Below, one piece after another: positions 39,530 through 50,158 of a stretch of DNA of 64,000 nt. The notes beneath the pieces were generated by a model. It saw only the letters and a program-made list of their open reading frames with translations, had not been told where the DNA came from and ran no database searches. Source of the DNA: Smittia aterrima (taxonomy: Eukaryota > Arthropoda > Insecta > Diptera > Chironomidae); assembly GCA_033063855.1 (NCBI GenBank), contig CP093829.1:1436243-1500242 (forward strand), given 5' to 3'. Numbering within the stretch: the stretch's first letter is position 1; every line of letters starts with the position of its first letter. The position numbers were made by a program, and so were the translations under genes.

Positions 39530-42500
39530 TTCTGAAATGAGAAACATGAGAGGAGCCATCAGTTGTGATACAATTATAATTAAACATCCATTAGTCCTGA
39601 AAACTAAGTAAAGTTAATTCACTTCGAATTCTTGGGATCTCTCTGGACTTGAAGTGCATTTTGTAAAACAATCCTAACCGCAGGAAACACCTTTGAGCAC
39701 CGCTCAGTGGAGATGAAGCACAAATATTTGTGTACTAGGCAAAAGTGGATGAAAGCTTCTTTCCCTTTTCAACAATATCTTTGTCGAAGTGGTTTGTGTA
39801 TGCAATTATAAAGGAAAGTGATGTTTGCGAAAGAAAGGGAAGAATAAGTGGAACTTGAGTGAAACAATGTAAACACAAAAGTTGAGCATGACGGTGCATA
39901 AGGGCGACAGAAAGACTTCAAACGATCCTTCGATAAAACTATGTCGAATTATAGATGAAGCAACAAAAGGATTTTTTTTATTGCTGTTCATGACATTTTT
40001 TTCTGTTCAACTTTCAACGAAGAGCTAAAGTTAAAAATGCAAAACGATATTTTCCTTTTTATTCCAGCGAAGCTAAAAAAATACAATTTTTCTAGTCGTT
40101 GATTTCTCTGGCTTGGGAAATAGAGTGTGACGATTGATCAAGAGAAATCGAAGCAAAAGGGATGGAAAATGTTTGCAATGGAAGAGAACAATGCACACGA
40201 CGAGGGGAAAAACGAGGGAATTGTGCACACATTTAATGTTCTTGTTTATAAGCAAATATTGATTTGGTTCTATTGGAGGCTAGTGCTTCACAAGCTTCTA
40301 CTGCTGCTGCTTGTTGTGTATCGCATTGTGAATGGCTAAGCAAATATTTCATTTACAAATGATGTTTTCCCTCCGAGTCTCACATGTTATAGTAAAAGCT
40401 CTCGCTTCGTGTTCTCAGTGTTTGTCCGAGACTTTTATTTATTGGAAAATTCAATGTTTGTTAGTCGTTATCCCACCCCATCGTTCGTTTCTATTCTATG
40501 CTCAGGCATCTAATAAAGGGAAAGTTCTCTTAAAGCTCAAGTGGATCTGCTCGGTTGGTTCCATTAAAACGTAATGAAATTTCTATTTCAAGAGACGTGC
40601 CGTTTCCGAAAGGAAAAACTTCACTGCTGTCTTTCCTTTCCTCTCAAATTTCGTCTCTGACTCAAGGCCAAGAGATTAAAAATGTCGTTTTTTATTTTCC
40701 TGCATCAACGGTAGTCCAAGATCTGACACTCCATTGGAATACTAATGAATCAGAAGTTCAATTTGTAGATCGGCATGAACGAAATAAAAACACGCTTCGA
40801 GGTGAAATCCGAACGAATGAAATCAATGAGATGGCAAAAATGGAATAAAAAAAAATTCGTGCTCGTGAGCCATTTGAATGCTTAACAGGGTTGATTTGTT
40901 TTGCTGCAGCTTCATCCTCCTGCTGCTGCTGCTGCTGGCAAACTATGAACGTCGTTTTGTAATGCATAACGTTTGCAAATCTCCCGAGGAAAAAGGAATT
41001 TTTAATGTAAAAAGCGTTTTCCGACGCGAACAAGCGGCGAAAGGGGGAAAAAAGTATTTTTCAATTTGTGGAAAGTGCACTTTTTGTTTCCAAACTTTTT
41101 GCGCTTCGAATGAAATAATCTTCGTCATTAGTCTCGTTACCAGCTTTTTAAGCCGACTTTTTCATGCTCGGGAATTAAAATATTCACGGAAATGAATTTT
41201 CCTCTCGCCCCAAGTGCAATTTTGCAGATGAAAATAAAATTTGTGAATTTGTTCTGTGGAAATCCGAGTGGATTTGATTGTCTGTTGAATTTATTTCGCA
41301 TGCATGGTTCGTAGTGGAACGAAATTGAGAGCATGAATCAAAGAAAAATAGTTTCTCGAGAGTTTACTTCTTTAGTCTTTTCAACTTGAATCAGACTTCA
41401 AACCGCCTTTAGAAATTCTCGAGTGCAACAATCCAACTGTAATAACATCATTGTTTCTTGTGAGAGCGGAACGTTCAACTCATATGCGGATTTTGAATTG
41501 AATTTTCCTCTCAGATTTGAGGAAAATATTATTTGCATTTCAATTTTAAATGCTCTAGTTATAAGCTTAACCGAATGGAGTTTTCATAAATGGAATATTT
41601 AATTCTTCGACCACACAAAAACGAGGCTGCAATTTCATTAAACATGGAAGCGAGCGATAACTCGAATCGCTTCAAGAAATGTTTGCTCATGCGAATTGTT
41701 TTCAACTAAAAGCACAAAGCAATGAATGAGATTTCTTCGCTTAAAGTTCTCAGAAAGCGACTTTGTTTGAGCTGCATAAAGTGAGTCAATAGTGCAATTG
41801 CAAGAGACTTCCGAGAACAAAAAAGAGAAACATCATCATACAAAGCGTTCGCTCTTCTTTCAGTATTTACTTTCATAATTATTCATTTTGAATGTTGCAG
41901 TTTGCTCATGCAAATTAAGAGAGCAGACAAAGTTGCTATGACACGAATTTCGCAATTAGCTATGACGAAAATGTTTAAAGAGCTCATCGTTGAGGAAATC
42001 GGAAGCTTTGTTGGTCTATCAAGTTTGTTGGTGTGTTCCACATCTCGATCATTTTCTAAGAAATTCCTTTAAGGAGATTTTATTGATCGCCACAAATCTT
42101 TTCTGCATTTAAGTCGTAAAGAGATAGAAAAGATTAAAGTCGCATTAAGAAAACTTCTCGTCCAAAAAGCTTTCCCGAGAAATTTGCAGGTAAGAAGAGG
42201 AAAAAGTCATTTATTTCACCACCAACGCAATCTCATTTAAATTGCTTAGAGAAGAAGTTCGACTCGATTGATCTGCCCGAGAAAAAAAATCCAATCAATT
42301 TCTGCCAAATAAAAATTTCCATTTTCCAAGAAGAAATGAAAGTCGTGTACACAGAAACCGAGCAAAGAGAAAAAAAAATTAATCGAAAAAGTTTTCATTT
42401 TGCTCTTTGAAACCACTTGGTGCCGCCCTCAAATCTATCTCGATGGTCATTTACATTTTTGTGGAAGCTTTGGCAAAAAGGAACGAGGAACAAGCTCCTC

Positions 42501-43930
42501 GCGTAGGAAAGAAGGCAAAATCATTATTGACGTTAAATATTTATGATTCGATTCGAGTTTCGATTCAATTTAATATGAGAGGCATTCTCTCCTTTCATTC
42601 CGGATCCTTATCACAGCACTTGAATCAACAGACCGAGCTCATTTCGGTGTTGTTCCTTCGCCCATCGTTCCTTTCATTCGAATAAAAGCTTTCAAGTGTG
42701 AGAAGAGCTTTTCCAAAAATAATAAAGTTGGATCACTCAACAAAAAGAGCAAAAGGAGGAAAACCGGTCAATTTCATAAATTATTTATTTATTTTTCGCT
42801 CTTGCCTTTTGGATTCGAAATCGCAGGCACAACTGGCGTCGGAAAGGAGAAGGAGCAGAGGAAAAAAAAATCTATTTGTGTATGATAATGCGATGCGAAT
42901 CACTATGAAAATGGTAAAAAGGTATTATGAGCCAATGATAAGGGAAAAAGCTGAGGATGAGGACCGAAATGAATTATAAATAGGCTTATGATAATTGCAA
43001 AACTGAGCTTTTATTCAAAGGTATCGATGGAACATCTGAGAGTCATCAAGGACTCGTTTTATTAGCAAAAACAACGTCAAGAGCAAATCAATAAATTGCT
43101 TCATGATTTAGCTGAACGTTGTAGCCATGACCGGAATCCAAGGCATCAAAGTGCCCCAATAATCGTTAACGGCAAGTTTTTCTAATCCGCTTGTTCCTCG
43201 CTCTTCAACTCTCGTCAGATTGGAGCTGTTCAACTTGTAGTGAAACTCATGAGTCATTGAGAAGGGTAGAAAATGGGTTAATGGAAAGTTTTCTTTGCAC
43301 TTCAAATTAATCGATTAGCCAAATTGATCCTGAGCATGTTCATCAACATCTGATCAAGCACTTAGCATAGATTCCACAAACGATTTAAGAAATCTCCTTA
43401 AAAAGTTTATTTCACTTGCTCGAGTATCCACAAACTTTGACAGAAAACTTTAACAAGCTTTGTGTGGACACTCTCAACTTTCTCCATAACACCGAAGCTA
43501 AAACTTTGTTGAAAGAACAAGTTTCTCCAATTTTTTTTTGTTGCTCAAGAGTTCTTCAACAAATTTCTGGATTTTTAAGGAACAATTTGAGATGAAATTC
43601 CACGGAATTTCTCGAGGGAACAGTGCTCCGTTTCCGACTTTGATGAGGTTTCGAAAAAAGCAAAAAAGCAGTTAATAGTTTTATGACCCAAGAGGAAGTT
43701 TTAATTGGGCACTTGGTGAAAGCTGACGCAAAGAGTTTTGTGTTTACAACGAGGTGGAAAATTGAATTTCTTTTCATTTTGAATAATAGAACGTGCTGGG
43801 AATTGGAAATCTTAAATGCTAAAAGAGTTTGAAAACTGAGAACTGTTGAGTTTATTTTCTTTTATTCTTAATAAAATTCATTCGAAACAGAAACAATAAA
43901 TAAGCTCGTTGAAGTTAAATATGATGGAAT
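39530..43930. other. Non-coding stretch upstream of gene C
   Basis: AT-rich, with a short CTG repeat (five units) near 40919-40936. The ORFs present are short and lack recognisable domains. The part nearest 43930 is the 3' UTR of the first sHsp. Confidence 0.6.
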
Positions 43931-44551
43931 CTATTCATTCGTTTTTTCCGCTTCAGTCTTCGAAGTATCTGCTGCTTCATCAACTTTTTCCCATTCTTGC
44001 TCTTGCGGCTCAGTTGTTGCTGGTAATCGTTGAATTGGAATGATTCTTTCATTTGTTTCAACAGCCGCTGGTTGTGGTTTCTTCGCTTTGATTGTCATCT
44101 TGCCGTCAGCAGACACAAAAGTTGAGACGGTGTCAGGATCAAACTCTTGTGGCAAGACGAAGCGTCGTGAGAACTGACGAGAGACAAATCCAAGTTCGTC
44201 TTGACGTTCTTCATGCTTTCCCTCAATGATAATTTCACGATCTTTTAATTTAACTTCGATCTCTTCTGGTTGGAACGACTTCACATCAATCGACACTTGG
44301 AATTCTTCAGTTGATGGCTTCTCAGCGCAGTTGCCTTTTGGGCATTGTCTTGCACAACCTCCATTTCGTCTCCAAGCTCCACTTGGGCAACCATTGCGTT
44401 TGAATCTCATGCCCGGTTGTTGTCCTTGTCTGCACTCTCCTTGAGCTCTTTGAGGAACAAACAGCAATGGAATGTCGAAAGTATTTTTCTGCGACTGATG
44501 ATCCAAGTTTGCGTAGATCTCGTCGACCATGTCCAACAAAATCGGCAACAT
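43931..44551 (-). CDS. Small heat-shock protein (alpha-crystallin/Hsp20 family), copy 1
   Basis: A single exon of 206 aa. The alpha-crystallin domain covers about residues 84-175. It runs from FQVSIDVKSFQPEEIEVKL through GKHEERQDELGFVSRQFSRR to LPQEFDPDTV and ends ADGKMTIKA. An IPI-like C-terminal motif (IIPIQ) follows. These proteins are ATP-independent chaperones that hold unfolding proteins. The N-terminal region is unusual: five cysteines in GEC-x16-C-x10-C-x3-C-x4-C between residues 38 and 75, with many Gly and Arg. Copy 2 (45687-46325, +) is nearly identical up to residue 178 and diverges only in the acidic tail. A TATA box lies 137 nt upstream of the ATG (44694-44688 on -), with heat-shock elements beyond it. 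Confidence 0.93.
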   Translation of the reverse strand: MLPILLDMVDEIYANLDHQSQKNTFDIPLLFVPQRAQGECRQGQQPGMRFKRNGCPSGAWRRNGGCARQCPKGNCAEKPSTEEFQVSIDVKSFQPEEIEVKLKDREIIIEGKHEERQDELGFVSRQFSRRFVLPQEFDPDTVSTFVSADGKMTIKAKKPQPAAVETNERIIPIQRLPATTEPQEQEWEKVDEAADTSKTEAEKTNE

Positions 44552-44687
44552 TTTTAATAATTTTCTTTTTTCACTTTTTGTTTAATTTCACAAAATAAGT
44601 TTTTAAATATTTTTTTCTTTTCTCTTTGCGATGTGTTCACTTCGAAGTTTGAAAATGTTTTGATGTCTCAACAGAAAATCGCCTGAG

Positions 44688-44694
44688 TTTTATA
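44688..44694 (-). promoter_or_regulatory. TATA box of sHsp copy 1
   Basis: TATAAAA on the - strand, in the same setting (GTAGTATAAAACTCAGG) as copy 2. Confidence 0.8.
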
Positions 44695-44702
44695 CTACAA
44701 GC

Positions 44703-44754
44703 GAACATTCTCGATGTTACTAGAAAATTTCTTCGATGACGACATGTTCGAGAA
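44703..44754 (-). promoter_or_regulatory. Heat-shock elements of sHsp copy 1
   Basis: A GAAnnTTC unit at 44703-44710 lies just upstream of the TATA box. A TTCnnGAA unit lies at 44747-44754. These are the paired inverted pentamers bound by HSF. Confidence 0.7.
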
Positions 44755-45486
44755 AAGAAAAGAATAATGTGTCGTCATAATGTGAGAGTGGTCAGTGATA
44801 AACATTTTGCCGAGTCATCGTTACATTTATATTTTTGACATGAATTTCATAAAACTTGTAAACAATTTCAACGAAAACATTTAGACCACGTCGACAGAAT
44901 AAAGGAAATATTTAGAACAATGTTTGCTAATAAACTTGTCAAAGCTTAAAAAACTTGAACATGAGCTTTGATTGAAATGGAGTGAGCTTGATACTTTAGG
45001 GATATTTAATTGCTGAATGCAATTAGCGACCGCTACTTTATCAAGTTTTCCATTTTGCCCACGCTCAAATTTAATTGGGAAATAAGTGGGAAATTCTAAA
45101 CGCCCCTGTCTGCAGCGTATCGAGTTTCTTTCAACTCAGACTCAAGCACTTTGTGCTATCAAATATAAGCTATCTCGATAAATCCTTCAGGGAATTGGAG
45201 ATGCTTTGATGTTACGAGAGTCTTTAAAAAGTTTTCGAGAAAAAGATTTCACTTCGGAGAATTTTGTTTAAAAAGTTTCTTCTTGGTTATCCAAAAATAT
45301 TTATTTTCTTTGAGACAAAATTTCCGAGAAGACCACAAAGCTCTGCAAACTATCTCAATTTTGTCTCAAAATTAATTAAATTGCATCTTCTCGTTTGTTC
45401 ATTAGATTGTGAAATTCATGTCTAAAAATAATTGTAACGATGACGGATCGAATTATAATCACTAACGAAATTAAAAATTTACATTG

Positions 45487-45534
45487 GAAACTTCTCGTCA
45501 CAGAAGAAACTTTCTGGTAACATCGAGAATGTTC
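45487..45534 (+). promoter_or_regulatory. Heat-shock elements of sHsp copy 2
   Basis: GAAnnTTC units occur at 45487-45494 and 45527-45534. The second is 8 nt before the TATA box and is the mirror copy of that in copy 1. Confidence 0.7.
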
Positions 45535-45542
45535 GCTTGTAG

Positions 45543-45549
45543 TATAAAA
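45543..45549 (+). promoter_or_regulatory. TATA box of sHsp copy 2
   Basis: TATAAAA, 144 nt upstream of the ATG at 45687. Confidence 0.8.
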
Positions 45550-45686
45550 CTCAGGCGATTTTCTGTTGAGACATCAAAACATTTTCAAACTTCGAAGTGA
45601 ACACATCGCAAAGAGAAAAGAAAAAAAATATTTAAAAACTTATTTTGTGAAATTGAACAAAGAGTGAAAAAAGAAAATTATTAAAA

Positions 45687-46325
45687 ATGTTGCCGATTTT
45701 ATTAGACATGGTCGACGAGATCTACGCAAGTTTGGATAATCAGTCGCAAAAAAATAATTTCGACATTCCATTGCTGTTTGTTCCTCAAAGAGCTCAAGGA
45801 GAGTGCAGACAAGGACAACAACCGGGCATGAGATTCAAACGTAATGGTTGCCCAAGTGGAGCATGGAAACGAAATGGAGGTTGTGCAAGACAATGCCCAA
45901 AAGGAAACTGCGCTGAGAAGCCATCAACTGAAGAATTCCAAGTGTCGATTGATGTGAAGTCGTTCCAACCAGAAGAGATCGAAGTTAAATTAAAGGATCG
46001 TGAAATTATCGTTGAGGGAAAGCATGAAGAACGTCAAGACGAACTTGGATTTGTCTCTCGTCAGTTCTCACGACGCTTTGTCTTGCCACAAGAGTTTGAT
46101 CCTGACACCGTCTCAACTTTTGTGTCTGCTGACGGCAAGATGACAATCAAAGCGAAGAAACCACAACCAGCGGCTGTTGAAACAAATGAAAGAATCATTC
46201 CAATTCAACGATTACCAGCAGAAGCACCAACTGATGCTTTGCCACAAGACAAAGAATGGGAAAAACTTGATGAAGCAGCAGGGGAGACTTCTTCGAAGAC
46301 TGAAGCAGAAGAGCCAAAGGAATAG
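45687..46325 (+). CDS. Small heat-shock protein (alpha-crystallin/Hsp20 family), copy 2
   Basis: A single exon of 212 aa and the mirror partner of copy 1. It has the same Cys/Gly/Arg-rich N-terminal part, a complete alpha-crystallin domain (about residues 84-175) and an IIPIQ motif. The acidic C-terminal tail is slightly longer (SSKTEAEEPKE). Relative to copy 1 it has N15S, H18N, T24N, R61K and I109V before the tail. The tight match, promoter included, points to recent duplication or gene conversion. Poly(A) signals AATAAA lie at 46456 and 46466. Heat induction is inferred from the elements upstream. Confidence 0.93.
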   Translation: MLPILLDMVDEIYASLDNQSQKNNFDIPLLFVPQRAQGECRQGQQPGMRFKRNGCPSGAWKRNGGCARQCPKGNCAEKPSTEEFQVSIDVKSFQPEEIEVKLKDREIIVEGKHEERQDELGFVSRQFSRRFVLPQEFDPDTVSTFVSADGKMTIKAKKPQPAAVETNERIIPIQRLPAEAPTDALPQDKEWEKLDEAAGETSSKTEAEEPKE

Positions 46326-47221
46326 ATTTGAAATAGACGTCATCACCATGCATTTAAAAGTTTCAACATTTCATCTTCTCACGAGAGTATTTCATTTAGA
46401 AACGTCTAGACCGCTTTGAATTATTGCATTCAAAACTTTTTTTTATATAAAACAAAATAAAACGAAATAAAAAATTTAGCACCTGAATCAAAACGTTTCA
46501 TTCTTTATTGCCTTTCCAGCTCGTAAATCTCCAATGATAACAACAGTTGACACTCGTCATGTAACAAGAAAAGAGAGAAACTCAAACAAAGTTGTTTGCA
46601 GAAAGTCTTATGAGATATCTCTCGGAAATCCTGAAAAATTCTTGAAAATTTTCTTGTGCAGAGCTTTTAGTATCAATCATGCTGACTTTGAGTTTTTCCA
46701 TTCGAAAGAAACTCAATCTAAATAAAATCAATCAGATTTTTATTGCCATCAATCATCACAGCTCGTAAATTTAATGTTTCGTTAATCGCTTTCAATGTGA
46801 AATGCAAATTTTATTGCCAAGACGTGTCAATGTTTCGTAAACTTGTGAAACTTTTGGTTCAAAGGATGATTTCCTCTTTTAATGACTTCATCTCAGTTGG
46901 TCCTAACTCTTTTATTAATGTGATGTCTGACTTGCTAACCAAGCTCGAGACAAATGTGACGTTTCACATTTCAATTGAGATTGGTTAACGAATAAAAACC
47001 CTTTTTGAGCTTCTCACGGCGTGAACTCATTAAACATTCAGTGTCAGAGCTTTTAACGGTTAGCGCTTTTAACGAGAGCATTAGCTCCGTTTATCGCAAC
47101 AGGAAAGTTTTCGTTAAGCAAGTGAATAGTTTGCCAATGCAGTTTGCTATCAATTTCGATTCGTGTCGGTCGCAATTAAGAAGAAAGTAAACTTCACAGA
47201 ACAAACTTGAGAATTACAATC
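46326..47221. other. Spacer between sHsp copy 2 and the P450 gene
   Basis: AT-rich. An 81-codon open frame at 46743-46988 begins with TTG and has no recognisable domain. Otherwise it holds the sHsp 3' UTR and the P450 promoter. Confidence 0.55.
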
Positions 47222-48682
47222 ATGGTTTTGCTCTTAAGTCTGTTGATTGTAACTGTTCTGGTATGTTTCGTGCATCGTCACTTCAATTACTGGGAGCGAC
47301 AAGGATTCGTTCAAACAAAATTGTCGCTGGCACAAAAATTCCGCAAAATTCTTTCATTCACTTTTCCATCGCTGCGGGAATACAATCAGTTGAAAGTGGA
47401 AGGAGTTTTTGGATTCTACTACTCGTTATCGCCAGTTGTCATGGTCACAGATCCTTTGATCATCAGAGACATTTTGATTCGGAATCATCAAATTTTCTTC
47501 AATCGAAAAATGGATGTTGATGAAGCGAGTGATCCCGTTGGAGCTTCGCTGTTTTCAATGCATGATGACGAATGGAAGAAAATGCGAGCTTTGCTGTCGC
47601 CAGCATTTGTCGCCTCGAAGTTGAAAAATAACATTCTCGCTTTTGATAGTGTTTGCGATAATTTGGAAGCTTTCATCACTCAAAGGCGAGAAATCGACAC
47701 GCACGATCTGATGTCACGAGTCATGACCGATATCATTGCTCTTTGGACTTTCAGTGTCAAAGTTAATTCGATAAATGATCCGAGTGTGACCAACGAATTC
47801 TTCGAAGCAATGATGAAAGTTTTCTCGACTGATTGGATAGCTTCATTCAAAAATATTTGCTTTTTTTTCATGCCTCTGCTCTTCAAACTTTTCCGAATGA
47901 AGTTTCTCGATGGTGAAAGCGAAAGATTTTTCTTAAATCTCGTCGAAGAAATCGATAAACATCGAGAGAGTGAGAACTACAATCAAAAGGACTTCCTGCA
48001 GTTTTTAATTAAATTAAAGAAGAACAGCAAACGTTTTGGATACGATCAAATGACTGGACATTCTGTTTCAATGTTCATGGCTTCGTTAGAGACGTCTGCT
48101 TCGATGCTAACCTTTGGTCTTTTCGAAATTGCGAGAAATGTTGAGGTGCAGCGCAAATGTCAATCCGAAATCGATACAATCCTTTCAAATTCTGATGGAT
48201 CATTTTATGAGGATTTGTTGCAAATGAAATATTTGGAATGTTGCATCAACGAGACACTTCGAAAATATCCAGTAGCTTCATCAGTCAACAGAGTTTGTAG
48301 CGAGGATTATAAAATTCCGATGAAGAACTTAACTATTCCTAAAGGAACAATGGTTTACATTTCATCGTTCAGGTTACAGAGAGATCCTGCAATATTTGAA
48401 AATCCAATGCAATTTCAACCGGAGCGATTCATTAAACATTCATCAAAAGGATGCGATGCAGATGGAGTTTCATATTTTCCATTTGGATGTGGTCACAGAA
48501 TTTGCATCGGACAGAACTTAGTTCATGTTGTAACCAAAATGATTCTCGCCAGACTTTTACAAAAGTTTGATATCGAAATTGTTGGGAAAGATAAAACCGA
48601 CGAGATCCATTTTGTGAAACAGCAAATTGTTTTAACGCCATCGGAAAAGATTGTTATTCGATTTAATGAAAGAAAAAAATAA
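47222..48682 (+). CDS. Cytochrome P450, CYP3-clan type, single exon
   Basis: The ATG at 47222 is preferred to the in-frame TTG at 47207 and gives 486 aa, typical for a microsomal P450. A short N-terminal membrane anchor (MVLLLSLLIVTVLVCF) is followed by ERQGF. Also seen are the helix-C motif W-x3-R (WKKMR), an I-helix variant ASLETSA, the ExxR pair ETLRKYP, the PERF motif (QFQPERF), and the heme loop FPFGCGHRICIG with its ligand Cys. These enzymes oxidise small lipophilic compounds at the ER. CYP6/CYP9/CYP28-like features place it in the CYP3 clan; the exact family cannot be set by eye. It has no intron and sits between heat-shock genes. The stop overlaps an AATAAA. Confidence 0.9.
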   Translation: MVLLLSLLIVTVLVCFVHRHFNYWERQGFVQTKLSLAQKFRKILSFTFPSLREYNQLKVEGVFGFYYSLSPVVMVTDPLIIRDILIRNHQIFFNRKMDVDEASDPVGASLFSMHDDEWKKMRALLSPAFVASKLKNNILAFDSVCDNLEAFITQRREIDTHDLMSRVMTDIIALWTFSVKVNSINDPSVTNEFFEAMMKVFSTDWIASFKNICFFFMPLLFKLFRMKFLDGESERFFLNLVEEIDKHRESENYNQKDFLQFLIKLKKNSKRFGYDQMTGHSVSMFMASLETSASMLTFGLFEIARNVEVQRKCQSEIDTILSNSDGSFYEDLLQMKYLECCINETLRKYPVASSVNRVCSEDYKIPMKNLTIPKGTMVYISSFRLQRDPAIFENPMQFQPERFIKHSSKGCDADGVSYFPFGCGHRICIGQNLVHVVTKMILARLLQKFDIEIVGKDKTDEIHFVKQQIVLTPSEKIVIRFNERKK

Positions 48683-48730
48683 AGACACGTACATCAGTTT
48701 GAGATGTTCATTCTTTTCCTTCTATTTCAC

Positions 48731-48828
48731 GTTCGTCATCGAAGAAAATTTCTGGAAACAACGAGAATTGTTGTCTAAGTCGCAGGCGAAATTCAGTTGA
48801 GTCATCGAAAACGTTCAATGTATAAAAT
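48731..48828 (+). promoter_or_regulatory. Decayed sHsp promoter with relocated TATA motif
   Basis: The stretch to about 48818 aligns with the upstream region of sHsp copies 1 and 2, but the ancestral TATAAAA is deleted and the adjacent GAAnnTTC is broken. A TTCnnGAA unit at 48750-48757 and a new TATAAAAT at 48821-48828 are present, the latter only 65 nt before the ATG. Confidence 0.6.
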
Positions 48829-48892
48829 ATTGAAGAGATAAGGGAAATTGTTTTATGAATTCGGCAAAAGTGAAAAAAGAAAATTAAATAAA

Positions 48893-49372
48893 ATGAAACC
48901 AATTCTATCTGCTTGCGCAATTGTGGATGATGGATCGAAGAAACATTTCATTGTTCCATCTAAGTTTGTAAATCAACCGGAAGACATGATCGTCACAAGA
49001 AATGAAGTTGCTGATTGTTCAGGAATTCTACCAAAAGGTGAAGAGCCTAAAGACTTTACGCTGAAGATTGACGTTCAACCATTATGTCAAGAAGAGATCA
49101 AAGTTACAGTTTTTGATCTTGCAATTTCTGTTAGGGGAGAGCATGAGGAACGTCAGTTTTGGAAATGTTACTTTCTGCCACAAGAGTTTGATCCAAACAC
49201 AATCTCAGCTTTCATGTCTGATGAAGGAAAAATGATTATCAAAGCGTGGAAAGCAGAATCATGGGCTGCGGAAATAAAAGAAAGAGTCATTCCAATTCGA
49301 ACATTACCAGCAGAAATAAAAATCGAACCAGAAGATCAAGAATGGGAAAAACTCGAAGAAATTTTTGAATAA
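48893..49372 (+). CDS. Diverged small heat-shock protein with shortened alpha-crystallin core, copy 3
   Basis: The ATG at 48893 gives 159 aa. The upstream in-frame stretch to 48848 lacks an ATG, and the start aligns with that of copies 1 and 2 (MKPIL against MLPIL). Domain landmarks are retained: FTLKIDVQ, EEIKV, GEHEERQ, YFLPQEFDPNTIS, EGKMIIKA, VIPIRTLPA and EWEKLEE. Between GEHEERQ and FLPQEFDP about ten residues are missing compared with copies 1 and 2 (DELGFVSRQFSRRFV is replaced by FWKCY). That is the loop/strand used for dimer formation in animal sHsps. The N-terminal Cys/Gly-rich part is also lost. The frame is intact, so it may be a functional monomeric form or a decaying copy. Confidence 0.8.
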   Translation: MKPILSACAIVDDGSKKHFIVPSKFVNQPEDMIVTRNEVADCSGILPKGEEPKDFTLKIDVQPLCQEEIKVTVFDLAISVRGEHEERQFWKCYFLPQEFDPNTISAFMSDEGKMIIKAWKAESWAAEIKERVIPIRTLPAEIKIEPEDQEWEKLEEIFE

Positions 49373-50158
49373 AATTTTTGTGAACTCAAAAGAAAAATAA
49401 ATTTACAAACGAAAAGAAAATGATTGAAGGAAAAGAAAATAATTTTCTGAGCTACTTCTGAGCATAAACACCTCACAACAGCGATTAAATGGTTCTGATC
49501 GCCCAGTGTGGCTAAAATATTTCAGTTTCTCATTTTTTCTCTTTAATTATTTCATTTAAGAAACATTTCGAAATCTTAAAGATCAAATCATTTGACTTCA
49601 CATTTCTCAAAATATTCTTGAAAATTTCCACTCTGGATTTCAATTCACAGTTGACGGCGCTTCTTAGACATTGTTGAGTTTCCAATTCCAAGTTTGTGAT
49701 TCATAGGGCAACAAGTTATTTTTCATCGTTTCGAATTTAAGTTTTCTACCATTAGCATAGCTTCAAAACATTTATAAAGTGCTTATTTGTACTTAGTGCC
49801 TTTCCCGCAATCGCTCGTGAATGAAATCTACTTCTCTCCTTGTGATTTTAAAGTGTTGAAAAGGTAAAACGATCTGCATCGGAATTCATTGAGAAATGTC
49901 GAAGTTTCTGTGTCTTATGAATAATAATTTAATGGATTTCGTGTTAATCGCGAATATTCCGTTGCAACAAAGGTTTTTACATTGAATCGTAAAAATTATG
50001 ATGCGATCGCGAAAAATCTTATCTTACTCCACCTCTTTTTGCTCTCATTCTAGTTTTTTATCTACGATTATCGCTGCGTGTATTACTAAATGTGTTGACA
50101 TCTGATTCGTTCAGTTATCGTTAATTATCGTGAAGCCTGATAACAAAAAGACTTTTGG
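49373..50158. other. Spacer and aPKC 5' region
   Basis: AATAAA at 49396-49401 serves sHsp copy 3. The rest is AT-rich upstream sequence of aPKC; no TATA box was evident. Confidence 0.55.

Larger units (their letters stand above)
44552..45686. promoter_or_regulatory. Shared divergent heat-shock promoter region
   Basis: This 1.1-kb head-to-head intergenic region drives two sHsp genes. Both ends are mirror copies: 5' UTR, TATAAAA and a heat-shock element next to it. The centre is unrelated AT-rich DNA. Confidence 0.8.
44017..46221. repeat. Inverted repeat made of the two sHsp genes
   Basis: The arms are about 44017-44740 and 45496-46221, with a spacer of about 755 nt. They cover promoter, 5' UTR and the first 178 codons; the proteins differ at only about five positions there. 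After that the acidic tails diverge, with partial similarity (EWEK-x-DEAA). Confidence 0.85.

Noticed and set aside
43108..43305. 65-codon - strand ORF upstream of gene C
   Set aside because: It lacks the family module and has no acceptor or donor in a fitting phase.
46743..46988. 81-codon open frame between the sHsp and P450 genes
   Set aside because: It starts with TTG and has no recognisable domain; no sHsp similarity.
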